From Aquabacterium sp. (GTDB taxonomy: Bacteria > Pseudomonadota > Gammaproteobacteria > Burkholderiales > Burkholderiaceae_C): a stretch of 64,000 nucleotides of DNA. Shown here one piece after another: positions 33,847 through 41,937 of the stretch. Each line of letters begins with the position of its first letter. The first letter of the stretch is position 1. A model generated the notes under the pieces. That model did no database searches. It was not told the DNA's origin and saw nothing but the letters and a program-made list of their open reading frames with translations. The stretch is taken from contig NZ_JAQSDR010000027.1 of assembly GCF_029946005.1 (NCBI RefSeq), positions 1 through 64,000 on the forward strand. Direction: 5' to 3'. The position numbers and the translations under genes are program-made.

Positions 33847-34287
33847 ATGGCGACAGTGCCATTGAGCGCGGTTGTTGGCGAGCTGGAGCGGGTGCAGCAC
33901 GTGGCCAAAGAGATGCCCGCCAACAGCGAACGCGCAGACCTGATCCGCGCACTGTTCACCGGGCTGACGCTTCCGCGTGAAGCGATAGTGCGGTTTGGCC
34001 CGGCGCGACCCATTCTGACCAATGATCCGATGGCTGAAGTGTCGCGGCTGTTCGATCACTATGTTGATCGGTCATTCGATGTCTGGCTTCAGAAGGTTCG
34101 GCGCATGCGCAAACGCAAGCTGCTACCTCAAGAGGTGCTGTTTGCGGTGGCGATCCCTCCTGAATCCGATCCCAGGCGCTTCCTGGCTTACCGCGAGATC
34201 TGCCTGGAGCTCCAGCAATCGGACACCGATGTTCAGGTGGTCGAGCAAAACGCGGAATCGGCCATCGTTCGGTTTGCGACCCGCTAA
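33847..34287 (+). CDS. hypothetical protein next to attR (host side)
   Basis: The 146-residue protein starts MATVPLSAVVGELERVQHVAKEMPANSERADLIRALFTGL and contains DRSFDVWLQKVRRMRKRKLLPQEVLFAVAIPPESDPRRFLAYREICLELQQ. It is charged, without signal peptide or membrane segment. I recognise no family. The 128 bp before it after the terminator hold nothing evident except a GTACCGC-CAG-CGGTAC inverted repeat. Confidence 0.62.
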   Translation: MATVPLSAVVGELERVQHVAKEMPANSERADLIRALFTGLTLPREAIVRFGPARPILTNDPMAEVSRLFDHYVDRSFDVWLQKVRRMRKRKLLPQEVLFAVAIPPESDPRRFLAYREICLELQQSDTDVQVVEQNAESAIVRFATR

Positions 34288-34458
34288 CTCGAACAGTGTG
34301 GGCCTTCGTTTTGACGGTTTAAATTGCGCCTGACTCTCCTGCGTGCCTGGCTGATCAGCCAGTGTGTCAACCGGTAACGCGCAGGGCCATCGGATGAAAG
34401 TCCGAAAATCATGAGGCCGTGTCAAGCTGGAAGCTAAAATCCCCACTCTGCACAGTGA

Positions 34459-34476
34459 CTGTCATCACCATGACAC
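34459..34476 (+). promoter_or_regulatory. possible PhoB box upstream of DUF47-PiT operon
   Basis: CTGTCATCACCATGACAC has the two 7-bp half sites and 4-bp spacer of a Pho box; the first half matches fully and the second in five of seven bases. The core TGTCAT-cacc-ATGACA is also a perfect inverted repeat. It sits 14 bp upstream of a phosphate-transport operon start, close for an activator box, so another regulator or a repressor is possible. Confidence 0.4.
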
Positions 34477-34489
34477 GCGAGACAACCCC

Positions 34490-35137
34490 ATGATTTTTGG
34501 AAAACTTCTGCCCCGAGAGGGCAATTTTTTCGAGCTGTTCAACCAGCACGCCAACCACACGGTCGCGGCTGCCCACGCCTTCGCGAACCTGGTCAAACAC
34601 TACAACGACCCACTTTTGCGCGAAAAGTACACCCAGGAGGTGGACGCCGCTGAAAACTCAGCCGATGACGTCACGCGCGAAGTTAACAAGCTGCTGCACA
34701 AGACCTTCATCACCCCGATCGACCGCGAGCAGATCCACTCGCTGATCAACACGATGGACGACGTGGCCGACCTGATCCACGGCGCGGCCGAGACCATGTC
34801 GCTGTACGACGTGCGCGTCATGACTGAAGAGATCATTCGCCTGACCGAGTTGGGCGTCAAATGCTGCGAGCGCTTGCGCTCGGCCGTGGCGCTGCTGCCC
34901 GACATCGGCAATGCCAAGACGGCCGAGGCCGCGCTCAAGACTTGCGAAGAGATCGACCAGCTGGAGTCCGACGCCGACCGCGTGCTGCGTGCCGCCATGA
35001 GCAAGCTGTTCCGCGAAGAATCCGATGTGCGCGAGTTGATCAAGCTCAAGGCCATCTACGAGATGCTGGAAACCGTGACCGACAAGTGCGAAGACGTCGC
35101 CAACCTGATCGAGGGCGTGATCCTCGAGAACTCCTGA
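34490..35137 (+). CDS. DUF47 (PhoU-like) phosphate transport accessory protein
   Basis: The 215-residue all-helical protein begins MIFGKLLPREGNFFELFNQHANHTVAAAHAFANLV and contains INTMDDVADLIHGAAETMSLYDVR and EVNKLLHKTFITPIDREQIHSLI. These are hallmarks of the DUF47/TIGR00153 family, PhoU-like proteins paired with PiT transporters. It likely modulates the transporter from the cytosol. The transporter starts 15 bp downstream. Confidence 0.93.
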   Translation: MIFGKLLPREGNFFELFNQHANHTVAAAHAFANLVKHYNDPLLREKYTQEVDAAENSADDVTREVNKLLHKTFITPIDREQIHSLINTMDDVADLIHGAAETMSLYDVRVMTEEIIRLTELGVKCCERLRSAVALLPDIGNAKTAEAALKTCEEIDQLESDADRVLRAAMSKLFREESDVRELIKLKAIYEMLETVTDKCEDVANLIEGVILENS

Positions 35138-35152
35138 TCCGGGCGGCTGACC

Positions 35153-36166
35153 ATGGTTTCCATGCAGGCGGCCCTGTGGGTCGTTGTTCTTCTGGTGGTG
35201 CTCGCGCTGCTGTTCGATTTCATGAACGGCTTCCACGACGCGGCCAACTCGATCGCGACGGTGGTGTCCACCGGCGTGCTGCGCCCGGCCCAGGCGGTGC
35301 TGTTCGCGGCCTTCTTCAACGTCGTCGCGATCTTCGTCTTCCACCTCAGCGTGGCCACCACCGTGGGCAAAGGCATTGCCGACCCGGGCGTGGTCGATGT
35401 GCACGTGGTGTTTGGCGCCTTGATCGGGGCCATCACCTGGAATGTGATCACCTGGCTGTATGGCATCCCCAGCAGCTCATCCCACGCGCTGATCGGCGGG
35501 ATCGTGGGGGCGGTGATGGCCAAGGCTGGGGCGGGCGCCTTGGTGTCCAGCGGCATCATCCGCACGGTGGTGACTTTCATCTTCGTGTCGCCGTTCTTGG
35601 GCTATGTCTTTGGCTCGCTGATGATGGTGTTGGTGGCCTGGGTGTGTCGGCGCATGGCGCCCAACCGCATTGATGGCTGGTTCCGCCGCTTGCAGCTGGT
35701 GTCGGCCGGGGCCTACAGCCTGGGGCACGGTGGCAATGACGCGCAGAAAACCATCGGCATCATCTGGATGCTGTTGATCTCGACCGGCTATGCCTCCATC
35801 GATGACAAGGTGCCACCGAGCTGGGTGATCATCTCCTGCTATCTGGCCATTGGCGCGGGCACCATGTTCGGTGGCTGGCGCATTGTTCGGACCATGGGCC
35901 AGAAGATCACCAAGCTGAAACCGGTGGGCGGCTTCTGCGCCGAAACCGGCGGCGCGATGACTTTGTTCATCGCCACCGCCTTGGGCGTGCCGGTGTCCAC
36001 CACGCACACCATCACTGGTGCGATTGTCGGTGTCGGCTCGGTTCAACGTGCCAGCGCTGTGCGCTGGGGCGTGGCGGGCAACATCATCTGGGCCTGGATC
36101 CTGACCATTCCCGCTGCCGCCTTTGTGGCGGCCGTGGCCTACTGGCTGAGCCTGCAGTTGTTCTGA
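35153..36166 (+). CDS. pit: inorganic phosphate transporter, PiT family
   Basis: The 337-residue membrane protein has both PiT signatures: GFHDAANSIATVVSTGVLRP near the N-terminus and GHGGNDAQKTIG in the second half, with about ten membrane helices. It imports phosphate as a metal-phosphate complex driven by protons. Paired with the DUF47 gene, the usual arrangement. The short length is normal for the bacterial low-affinity type. Confidence 0.94.
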   Translation: MVSMQAALWVVVLLVVLALLFDFMNGFHDAANSIATVVSTGVLRPAQAVLFAAFFNVVAIFVFHLSVATTVGKGIADPGVVDVHVVFGALIGAITWNVITWLYGIPSSSSHALIGGIVGAVMAKAGAGALVSSGIIRTVVTFIFVSPFLGYVFGSLMMVLVAWVCRRMAPNRIDGWFRRLQLVSAGAYSLGHGGNDAQKTIGIIWMLLISTGYASIDDKVPPSWVIISCYLAIGAGTMFGGWRIVRTMGQKITKLKPVGGFCAETGGAMTLFIATALGVPVSTTHTITGAIVGVGSVQRASAVRWGVAGNIIWAWILTIPAAAFVAAVAYWLSLQLF

Positions 36167-36180
36167 AGTCGGAGGTGCGG

Positions 36181-36621
36181 TCAGTGGGCCAGGGTCGCTT
36201 TCAAGCTGATCTCGGGCACGCTGGCCAAGGCTTTGGACAAGGGGCAGTTGTCCTTGGCCGCCTGGGCAATTTTCTGAAACGCTTCTTCATCCAGCCCTGG
36301 CACCACGGCGGTCAATTGCAGTGCAATGCGGTCGATCAGGAAGCCGTCACCCACGGCTTTGAGGTGAACATTGGCTTGGGTGTCGACCTTGGCCGTGGCA
36401 AAGCCGGCCTTGTCGCAGGCGAATGAAAAAGCCATGGTGAAGCAGGCCGCGTGGGCGGCGCCCAACAGCTCCTCGGGGTTGGTGCCGCTGCGGTCGTCTG
36501 CAAACCGGCTGGCAAAGCCGTAGGGGTAGTCGGTCAATGCCTGGGTCTGCGGCGTGCTGATCTTGCCCAGGCCTTCCTTGCCCCGGCCTTCCCAATGAAC
36601 GTTGGCGGTCTTGTCGGTCAT
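36181..36621 (-). CDS. OsmC family peroxiredoxin
   Basis: The 146-residue protein starts with ANVHWEGRGKEGLGKISTPQTQAL and has the two reactive cysteines in AAHAACFTMAFSF and KDNCPLSKAL, about 65 residues apart. It reduces organic hydroperoxides. Length and motifs fit OsmC more than Ohr. It faces the pit gene tail to tail with 14 bp between. Confidence 0.93.
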   Translation of the reverse strand: MTDKTANVHWEGRGKEGLGKISTPQTQALTDYPYGFASRFADDRSGTNPEELLGAAHAACFTMAFSFACDKAGFATAKVDTQANVHLKAVGDGFLIDRIALQLTAVVPGLDEEAFQKIAQAAKDNCPLSKALASVPEISLKATLAH

Positions 36622-36709
36622 GGCGTCTCTCCTGTGATGGTGGATAAAGCCGGTCCAGTCTATCCATTTCGTCCGGTCTCTGCTTCGCGGCCCAGGCGGT
36701 GGGCACGTC

Positions 36710-37414
36710 CTACAAAAGCCCGGGGCTGCGCGGATCGAACAGTTTGGCCACGGCCGCCGCCAGCCCCCCGACCGGCAGGTCGATGAGGCTGCTCACCTGC
36801 ATGGCGCAGGCCTGATCGTTGACCTGAATGGTGGTGTGGCGTGGCTGCGGGTCCAGCCCCGCCTCGAAGGTGTGGGGCTCAATGGTCAGGCCACTGCCAA
36901 GGGCTTTCAGGCAGGCTTCCTTGCGCGTCCAGCAGCCAAAAAAGGCCGCCAGTTGCCGCTCGGCCGGGGTGCGCAAGAAGGCGGCTTGTTCGCTGGGGGT
37001 GAAGTGGCTTTGTGCCAGGGTGGCAGCATCGTTCAGGGGCTCGATGACTTCAATGTCCACGCCGATCGGGTGGCTGGCGCAGGTGCCGATCAGGGCCCAA
37101 CCGGCGCTGTGGCTCAGGTTGAAGTGGGGGCTGCCAAGCTGGGCCAGGCGTGGTTTGCCCTCGCTGCCGGTGTTGAATTGCAAGGAGGCCGGATTTTGGC
37201 CCGTGAGCTGGCCGAGGATCTGGCGCAAGGCCACATGGCTGGCCTGGTAACGGTGCGCGTGAACCTCAAAGCGAAATCGGGCCGCGCGGTCTGCTTCCTC
37301 CTCGCTGAGTACCGCATCGTTCCAGGCTTGAGGTGCGTGGTCCAGGTTGATGAGCCACAGCGCAATATCCAGGCCGTCCGGCGAGGGCAGGGCAACGATG
37401 TTGGACGCGATCAT
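36710..37414 (-). CDS. 4'-phosphopantetheinyl transferase (Sfp type)
   Basis: The start at 37414 gives 234 residues. It carries the Sfp-family motifs FNLSHSAGWALIG, GVDIEVIEP (metal-binding D and E) and FFGCWTRKEACLKALGSGL. It attaches phosphopantetheine from CoA to the serine of carrier domains and should activate the four carrier domains of the NRPS-PKS 4.5 kb away. Its ATG overlaps the stop of the methyltransferase gene by one base (TGATG), so the two are coupled. Confidence 0.93.
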   Translation of the reverse strand: MIASNIVALPSPDGLDIALWLINLDHAPQAWNDAVLSEEEADRAARFRFEVHAHRYQASHVALRQILGQLTGQNPASLQFNTGSEGKPRLAQLGSPHFNLSHSAGWALIGTCASHPIGVDIEVIEPLNDAATLAQSHFTPSEQAAFLRTPAERQLAAFFGCWTRKEACLKALGSGLTIEPHTFEAGLDPQPRHTTIQVNDQACAMQVSSLIDLPVGGLAAAVAKLFDPRSPGLL

Positions 37415-38211
37415 CAGTCCTTCAGCCGGAAGTACAGGCCGCTGTAGGTGTCGAAGCAATCCGCAGCGAAGCCCAGCGACATGAAGGTTCGCTCAGGCAC
37501 TTCCCAGGCGTCGATTTTTTCATAGCCGTGGTCTTCGATGGCCGAGATGAAGGCTTGTCGATTGAAGACATGGTGCGGCACGTAAGAGCCAAAACCGATG
37601 TTCTGGGTGGAGACAAAGGCGGAGGCTTCCGTCAGGGGCAGTTTGTTGAGCAAAAGGTGCCTGGGCTTGCGGTCGGCCCGGGCCAGCAGGGCGGGCAAGT
37701 TGTCTGTTTCCATGAACTCTATCGCGCCTGCGGCGATCCAGATGTCGCTGCTCAGCCAGTCGCCTGGCCATTCATCCGAAAAATGCAGACCATGCGCTTC
37801 GCGTGCCGCAGCGAGATCGCGGCCTTCCTGGATGAAGGCGGGCAGTTCGTGGACGCGCCATTCAAGCCCTGGTGGGTAGCTGAGGTAGTGCTGGTAGGCA
37901 TAGAACTGGTTGCCGATCGAGCCCCCGATGTCCAAAATCGTGGTGCTGCCCTCTTCGAGTGCCTTGCGCAGCCAAAACAGAACCGGGTAGTCAAAGGCCC
38001 AGATTCGGTGCGAGCGCTGATGAACATATTCATCGGTGAACTGATCGTGGCTGAACTCCGGGGACGGTGGAAGCCAGGCGCGTGCTTGCGCGAAGGTGCT
38101 GAAATGGCCGCTGTGGTAACCGATGCCGCGTTGGGTGAAATACTTGCGGAGGGCGCGCTTGCGTAGCCAGGCTCGGATCGGTGGCAGTCGTTTGAGGGTG
38201 GCGATTGGCAT
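37414..38211 (-). CDS. TIGR04325-type putative methyltransferase
   Basis: The 265-residue protein has an SAM-binding-like segment TTILDIGGSIGNQFYAYQHYL near residue 91, then WRVHELPAF and IWIAAGAIEFMETD. This matches the TIGR04325 putative methyltransferase family often seen near surface-polysaccharide genes. The methyl acceptor is unknown; in this context it could modify the NRPS-PKS product. Coupled to the PPTase gene. Confidence 0.78.
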   Translation of the reverse strand: MPIATLKRLPPIRAWLRKRALRKYFTQRGIGYHSGHFSTFAQARAWLPPSPEFSHDQFTDEYVHQRSHRIWAFDYPVLFWLRKALEEGSTTILDIGGSIGNQFYAYQHYLSYPPGLEWRVHELPAFIQEGRDLAAAREAHGLHFSDEWPGDWLSSDIWIAAGAIEFMETDNLPALLARADRKPRHLLLNKLPLTEASAFVSTQNIGFGSYVPHHVFNRQAFISAIEDHGYEKIDAWEVPERTFMSLGFAADCFDTYSGLYFRLKD

Positions 38212-38283
38212 GGTTGATCAGGCGTGGTACCGCAGGTTCATGGTTGACGAGTAAGGTACATTCCCAGCGCACAAAGGGACGGT

Positions 38284-39378
38284 ATGAAGAGATTTTTCCT
38301 GTTGGCACTGTTGGTGGTCGTGCTGGGTGCCAGCGCCGTGCTGCTGTCGATTGATGAGCGTTGGCAGCGTGGTCTGCACGAAGGTGGAAAGCCAAACGCC
38401 GTGGGCTTTGGCGTGCTGGGAGACTCCGACAGCCATGCCTACCATGACGATCTGAATTTCGGGGCGAACCACGCGGCCAGAGGTGGGGCCTTGAGGCAGC
38501 GCACCTGGCAGTGGACCGAGATCCTGGCGCACCTGAGATCCGACCAACTGGATCCTGGGCCCTGGGGCACCTGGGGCACGCGTTTTCGTCGCTTGTCCAT
38601 CTTGCGCGATGCGCTCGGCCTGGATGGGCGATTCCCGGTGAAGCAGGACTATCTGTACAACCAGGCCTATTCGGGCGCGGTCTGTGACAACCTCAACTCG
38701 ACGCAAACTGACCAGGCCGCTCGTTTGCTGACCGCCATGCAGCGGCAACCGGGGCGCTGGAAGGACGGCGTCGTCTTGATCCGCATCGGCACCAACGATT
38801 TTGGAACACAGGAAAGCCTGGAAGCCTTGTCGCACAATTCGGCGGCCCCGCGGCCCGTGGCGTTGATGGAGGCTTGTGTGCGCGAGATTCGCACGTCGGT
38901 GGCGCGTTTGCGCGAGGCTTATCCAACTTTGCGCATCGTCCTGGTCGGGATTTTCAACAATGCCGATTGGGCGCGCTTCCATGCGCACTGGCAATCGCCT
39001 CAAGCGATGGCCAACATCCATGAAGGCCTGGCGCGTTTCAACCATGGCTTGCAAATGATCGCGCAGGGCGATGACCGCATCGCTTTCTTTGATGACCAGG
39101 CGTGGTTTTCGGACTTGTGGGGCACCCGCCTGTCTTCTGGGAAGCCGGTCTACAAAACGGTGCGTTTCGGCACGCACTTTGATGTCACGAACACGGGTGG
39201 CGACGAGCCTCGGCATGCCACCGTGGCCGATGGCCATGCGGGAACGGTCTGGAACGCCTTGTGGGCGCAGTCCTTGGTGTCGCTGCTCAACCGCCATTTC
39301 GGGCTTGCTGTGCCACCCCTTCAGACCGATGAGTTGATCAACTTCATCGATGCGGATGGGCAATTGGGCATTCGTTGA
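38284..39378 (+). CDS. SGNH/GDSL hydrolase family protein
   Basis: The 364-residue protein has an N-terminal membrane anchor or signal (FFLLALLVVVLGASAVLL) and block I GVLGDSDSHAYHD with the likely nucleophile Ser (about residue 45). The block III pattern is DGVVLIRIGTNDFG, and VADGHAG late in the chain can give the Asp/His. It is probably a periplasmic esterase. AAAGGGA precedes the ATG. It is the only plus-strand gene within the cluster and may or may not belong to it. Confidence 0.8.
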   Translation: MKRFFLLALLVVVLGASAVLLSIDERWQRGLHEGGKPNAVGFGVLGDSDSHAYHDDLNFGANHAARGGALRQRTWQWTEILAHLRSDQLDPGPWGTWGTRFRRLSILRDALGLDGRFPVKQDYLYNQAYSGAVCDNLNSTQTDQAARLLTAMQRQPGRWKDGVVLIRIGTNDFGTQESLEALSHNSAAPRPVALMEACVREIRTSVARLREAYPTLRIVLVGIFNNADWARFHAHWQSPQAMANIHEGLARFNHGLQMIAQGDDRIAFFDDQAWFSDLWGTRLSSGKPVYKTVRFGTHFDVTNTGGDEPRHATVADGHAGTVWNALWAQSLVSLLNRHFGLAVPPLQTDELINFIDADGQLGIR

Positions 39379-39393
39379 CATGATCCGGGCAAG

Positions 39394-40263
39394 TCAAGCT
39401 TCGAAGCCACGCCATTGCCGGTAGCTTTGCCACATTTTTGATTTCACGGCATCTCGCCAGTCCGACTGGCCAATGCGCTTGGGCGTCAGGTTCACCTTGT
39501 TCAACTGTTTGCGCAGGATGTGGTTGAACGAGATCGCATTGCGCCAGCGAACACTCTCCTCGGTGTTGAAGATGATGGACATGGAAATCGAGACATCCTC
39601 AGGACCATTGTGCACATGGTGGCCGGCGATGAAGGGAATGTGCAGTGCTTCACCGGGGCTGAACTCGAAGGCGGTGGAGAACTCGTCGAGCTGGCTTGAC
39701 CAGGGCAGCTTGGTCTTTTCGCGAACCACATAAGCTTCGCGGTCCGGTTGTGACACGATGCGATCGTCCCACGGCGTGCCGACGGTCACCGTCTTGCTGC
39801 CCCGAAACTGCATCAGGAAGGTGGAGTACCGGTCGATGTGGAACGGGGTGATGCTGTTGGGTGAAGCGATGAACAGATAGAGCTGCGCCTGCAAGGGCAG
39901 GTCGCCCACGCCGCGAGTCTTCATGATCGAGGCCACCTCACTGCACAGCGCCTTGTACAGGTCTGCAAACGAGGGATCGACCTCGGGCGATCGGACCATG
40001 ATGTAAGAGTCCGAGGTGCGGATGGAGTCGATGGTTTCTTCCAGGGTGCGGTCTCTGGGTTTTTTCCTGAAGGTGGACTCGAAGTCATCGGCCACATCCA
40101 GCAAGCCTTTCGAATACATCACCTGTTGCTGAGGCAAGGTGGGCAGCACCCGTGCCAAGTTCTCCAGCGATAGCGCCGGATGCTCCAGCAATTGGTGGTG
40201 GAACTTGAACGGCGCCTTGTCCAGCAGGTCGCTTCGGATGTCTTCGGCAAAGCAGTTGGTCAT
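39394..40263 (-). CDS. JmjC/cupin-type Fe(II)/2-oxoglutarate-dependent oxygenase-like protein
   Basis: The 289-residue protein has a double-stranded beta-helix pattern: TPFHIDRYSTFLMQFRGSKTVTVG (H-x-D of the metal site), FSPGEALHIPFIAGHHVHNG (distal His) and SISMSIIFNTEES. This is the JmjC-like cupin group found near biosynthetic and polysaccharide genes. It probably hydroxylates a substrate, here perhaps the carrier-bound or released peptide. It lies 18 bp downstream of the alpha/beta hydrolase gene and ends the presumed NRPS operon. Confidence 0.75.
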   Translation of the reverse strand: MTNCFAEDIRSDLLDKAPFKFHHQLLEHPALSLENLARVLPTLPQQQVMYSKGLLDVADDFESTFRKKPRDRTLEETIDSIRTSDSYIMVRSPEVDPSFADLYKALCSEVASIMKTRGVGDLPLQAQLYLFIASPNSITPFHIDRYSTFLMQFRGSKTVTVGTPWDDRIVSQPDREAYVVREKTKLPWSSQLDEFSTAFEFSPGEALHIPFIAGHHVHNGPEDVSISMSIIFNTEESVRWRNAISFNHILRKQLNKVNLTPKRIGQSDWRDAVKSKMWQSYRQWRGFEA

Positions 40264-40281
40264 GATGGTCTGTGGATGAGG

Positions 40282-41115
40282 TCAATCGAATTGAGTGGCG
40301 AAGCGGCTCACGGACGCCATGAGATGGCGCTGCGCATTCAGCGTTGATGCAGTGTGGTCAACATCGGGCAGCAACTCGGTTGGGACGCTTGCCACGGCGC
40401 CATGGTCTTTGAATGTGTCGCGCCATTGATTCTGGTAGTTGTGAGTCCAGAACGCGCCGTTCGAATAGGCAATCTGAAGCCGAACCTGCTTGTTGAGCAG
40501 TGACTGGATGTCTGCCGCGAACTCGGCTTTCGATGGCTTCCCGTAGGGGTTGTCGTTCATGGGGGTTGGGGCGGGTTTGGCCCCCGAACTGGCGCCTGGC
40601 ATCCTCAGTATCCGTTTGCTCCAGCGGTGCAGCGTGGCGATGGGTTGCTGCTGGAGTTGCCGCATGGCGCGAACCCAGTAGGTGCGCGGCGTGGGATAGG
40701 CGTGGGTGTCCATCAGCCACAGGGCACGCAGGCGCTCATCCTTGAGCGCCGTGGCCACACCATGGTGCGCCCCGGAACAGATGCCGGCCAGGGCAAAGCT
40801 TTTGACAGGCGTGATCCTTTGCAGGTGATCCATGGCCGCCTGGAGGTCGGTGATGGCTTGCTGCTCGAACGATTGGGGGCGTTCGGGGCTGAGGCTGTCG
40901 CCTTGCCCAGACAGGTCGATGCGCAGCACGGTGAAGCCTTGCTCGGCCAGGTGCCGAGCCAGCTTGACGTTGATCCGGTGCGGGCCCATGCGGTGAATCA
41001 CCCCCGCGTTGAGCAGCAGGATCGCCGTGGATTTGGCCGCGGATGACTCTGGCGGAAGGGTCAGGGTGCCGGTCAGGCGGTCGCCATGGCCAAAGTTGAG
41101 GATGTTTTCGGTCAT
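40282..41115 (-). CDS. alpha/beta hydrolase with Cys nucleophile elbow (GICSGA)
   Basis: Start at 41115 overlaps the upstream hydrolase stop by 4 bp (ATGA). The 277-residue protein has VLRIDLSGQGDSLS, then the elbow FALAGICSGAHHG, where Cys takes the place of the usual Ser (or the Ser one position later acts), and a late PDVDHTAS that can supply His. It resembles exosortase-system hydrolase 1 and other biosynthetic-cluster hydrolases. It may release or edit NRPS-bound chains. Confidence 0.78.
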   Translation of the reverse strand: MTENILNFGHGDRLTGTLTLPPESSAAKSTAILLLNAGVIHRMGPHRINVKLARHLAEQGFTVLRIDLSGQGDSLSPERPQSFEQQAITDLQAAMDHLQRITPVKSFALAGICSGAHHGVATALKDERLRALWLMDTHAYPTPRTYWVRAMRQLQQQPIATLHRWSKRILRMPGASSGAKPAPTPMNDNPYGKPSKAEFAADIQSLLNKQVRLQIAYSNGAFWTHNYQNQWRDTFKDHGAVASVPTELLPDVDHTASTLNAQRHLMASVSRFATQFD

Positions 41116-41912
41116 GCCATGCCCCCGGTCGATGCCGCCACAAGCTGGCGCAAAAGATCGGGTGGTACCAGCGCCGAGCCACCGGCTTCTTCGGTGTGCC
41201 AGGCGACGCTGGTGCTGGTGGGGATGTGCTGCCAGCGCGTGCCCATGGCCTCGCATTTCGCAGACAGTGGGGCGGTGGCGCTGGTGTCTTCAGCACGTGC
41301 CAGGTGGATGCATGCTTCCTTGCACTGGGGATTCAGCTTGGTGATCGAGAGATCATTCATTTGCTTCAACCAGGCCTCACTGACGCCGAAGCCGATGATC
41401 TCGTCCCGCACCTGCGCGGAGGGCCGCTGGGCATGGACGACGGGCACGAAGGTTTCCCTGGCATGGGCCTCGCCGAGTTCCTTCAGGTAGGCCGGTCCGT
41501 TCAGGATAGGCTCCCAGAGGATCAGCCGGTCGGGCGGCTGATCGCAGAGCTCGGAGGCCATGATGGCCAGTGTGGCGCCCAGGCGGGTTCCCAGCCACGT
41601 GGTGTGTTGCGCGCGGGTGCGCAGTGTCAATTCGGCGTGCGCCATCAGGATGTCGTCACGCCACTGGGTGAGCGTGCCATCCTGGTCCGCGCCCGCCGAT
41701 TCACCGGTGCCAAAGTAATCGAAGCGCATGACATGCACACCTTGGCGGGTCAGGTGCTCGGCCAGCAGGCGGTGCAGGCGATGCGTGCGCACGGCTTCCT
41801 GCCCGAAAGGCGGGCACAGCAGCACCTGCGATGAGAGCCGCTGCGAGCTGGCGGGCGGGTGGTAGACACCATAGAGGCGGTGATCAAGGGGTCCGAAGAA
41901 AAATGGGTTCAT
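41112..41912 (-). CDS. alpha/beta hydrolase with non-canonical elbow (GTRLGA)
   Basis: Start MNPFFFGPLDHRLYGVYHPP at 41912 lies 25 bp after the NRPS stop and gives 266 residues. It has VLLCPPFGQEAVRTHR, MRFDYFGTGESAG and the elbow WLGTRLGATLAIMAS, in which no Ser or Cys occupies the nucleophile place. Such proteins (exosortase hydrolase 2-like) are often encoded with a second hydrolase. It might be structural, regulatory or use other chemistry. Coupled to the next hydrolase. Confidence 0.75.
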   Translation of the reverse strand: MNPFFFGPLDHRLYGVYHPPASSQRLSSQVLLCPPFGQEAVRTHRLHRLLAEHLTRQGVHVMRFDYFGTGESAGADQDGTLTQWRDDILMAHAELTLRTRAQHTTWLGTRLGATLAIMASELCDQPPDRLILWEPILNGPAYLKELGEAHARETFVPVVHAQRPSAQVRDEIIGFGVSEAWLKQMNDLSITKLNPQCKEACIHLARAEDTSATAPLSAKCEAMGTRWQHIPTSTSVAWHTEEAGGSALVPPDLLRQLVAASTGGMA

Positions 41913-41937
41913 GTGGGGGTGCGAAAAAGCTTCTTCC

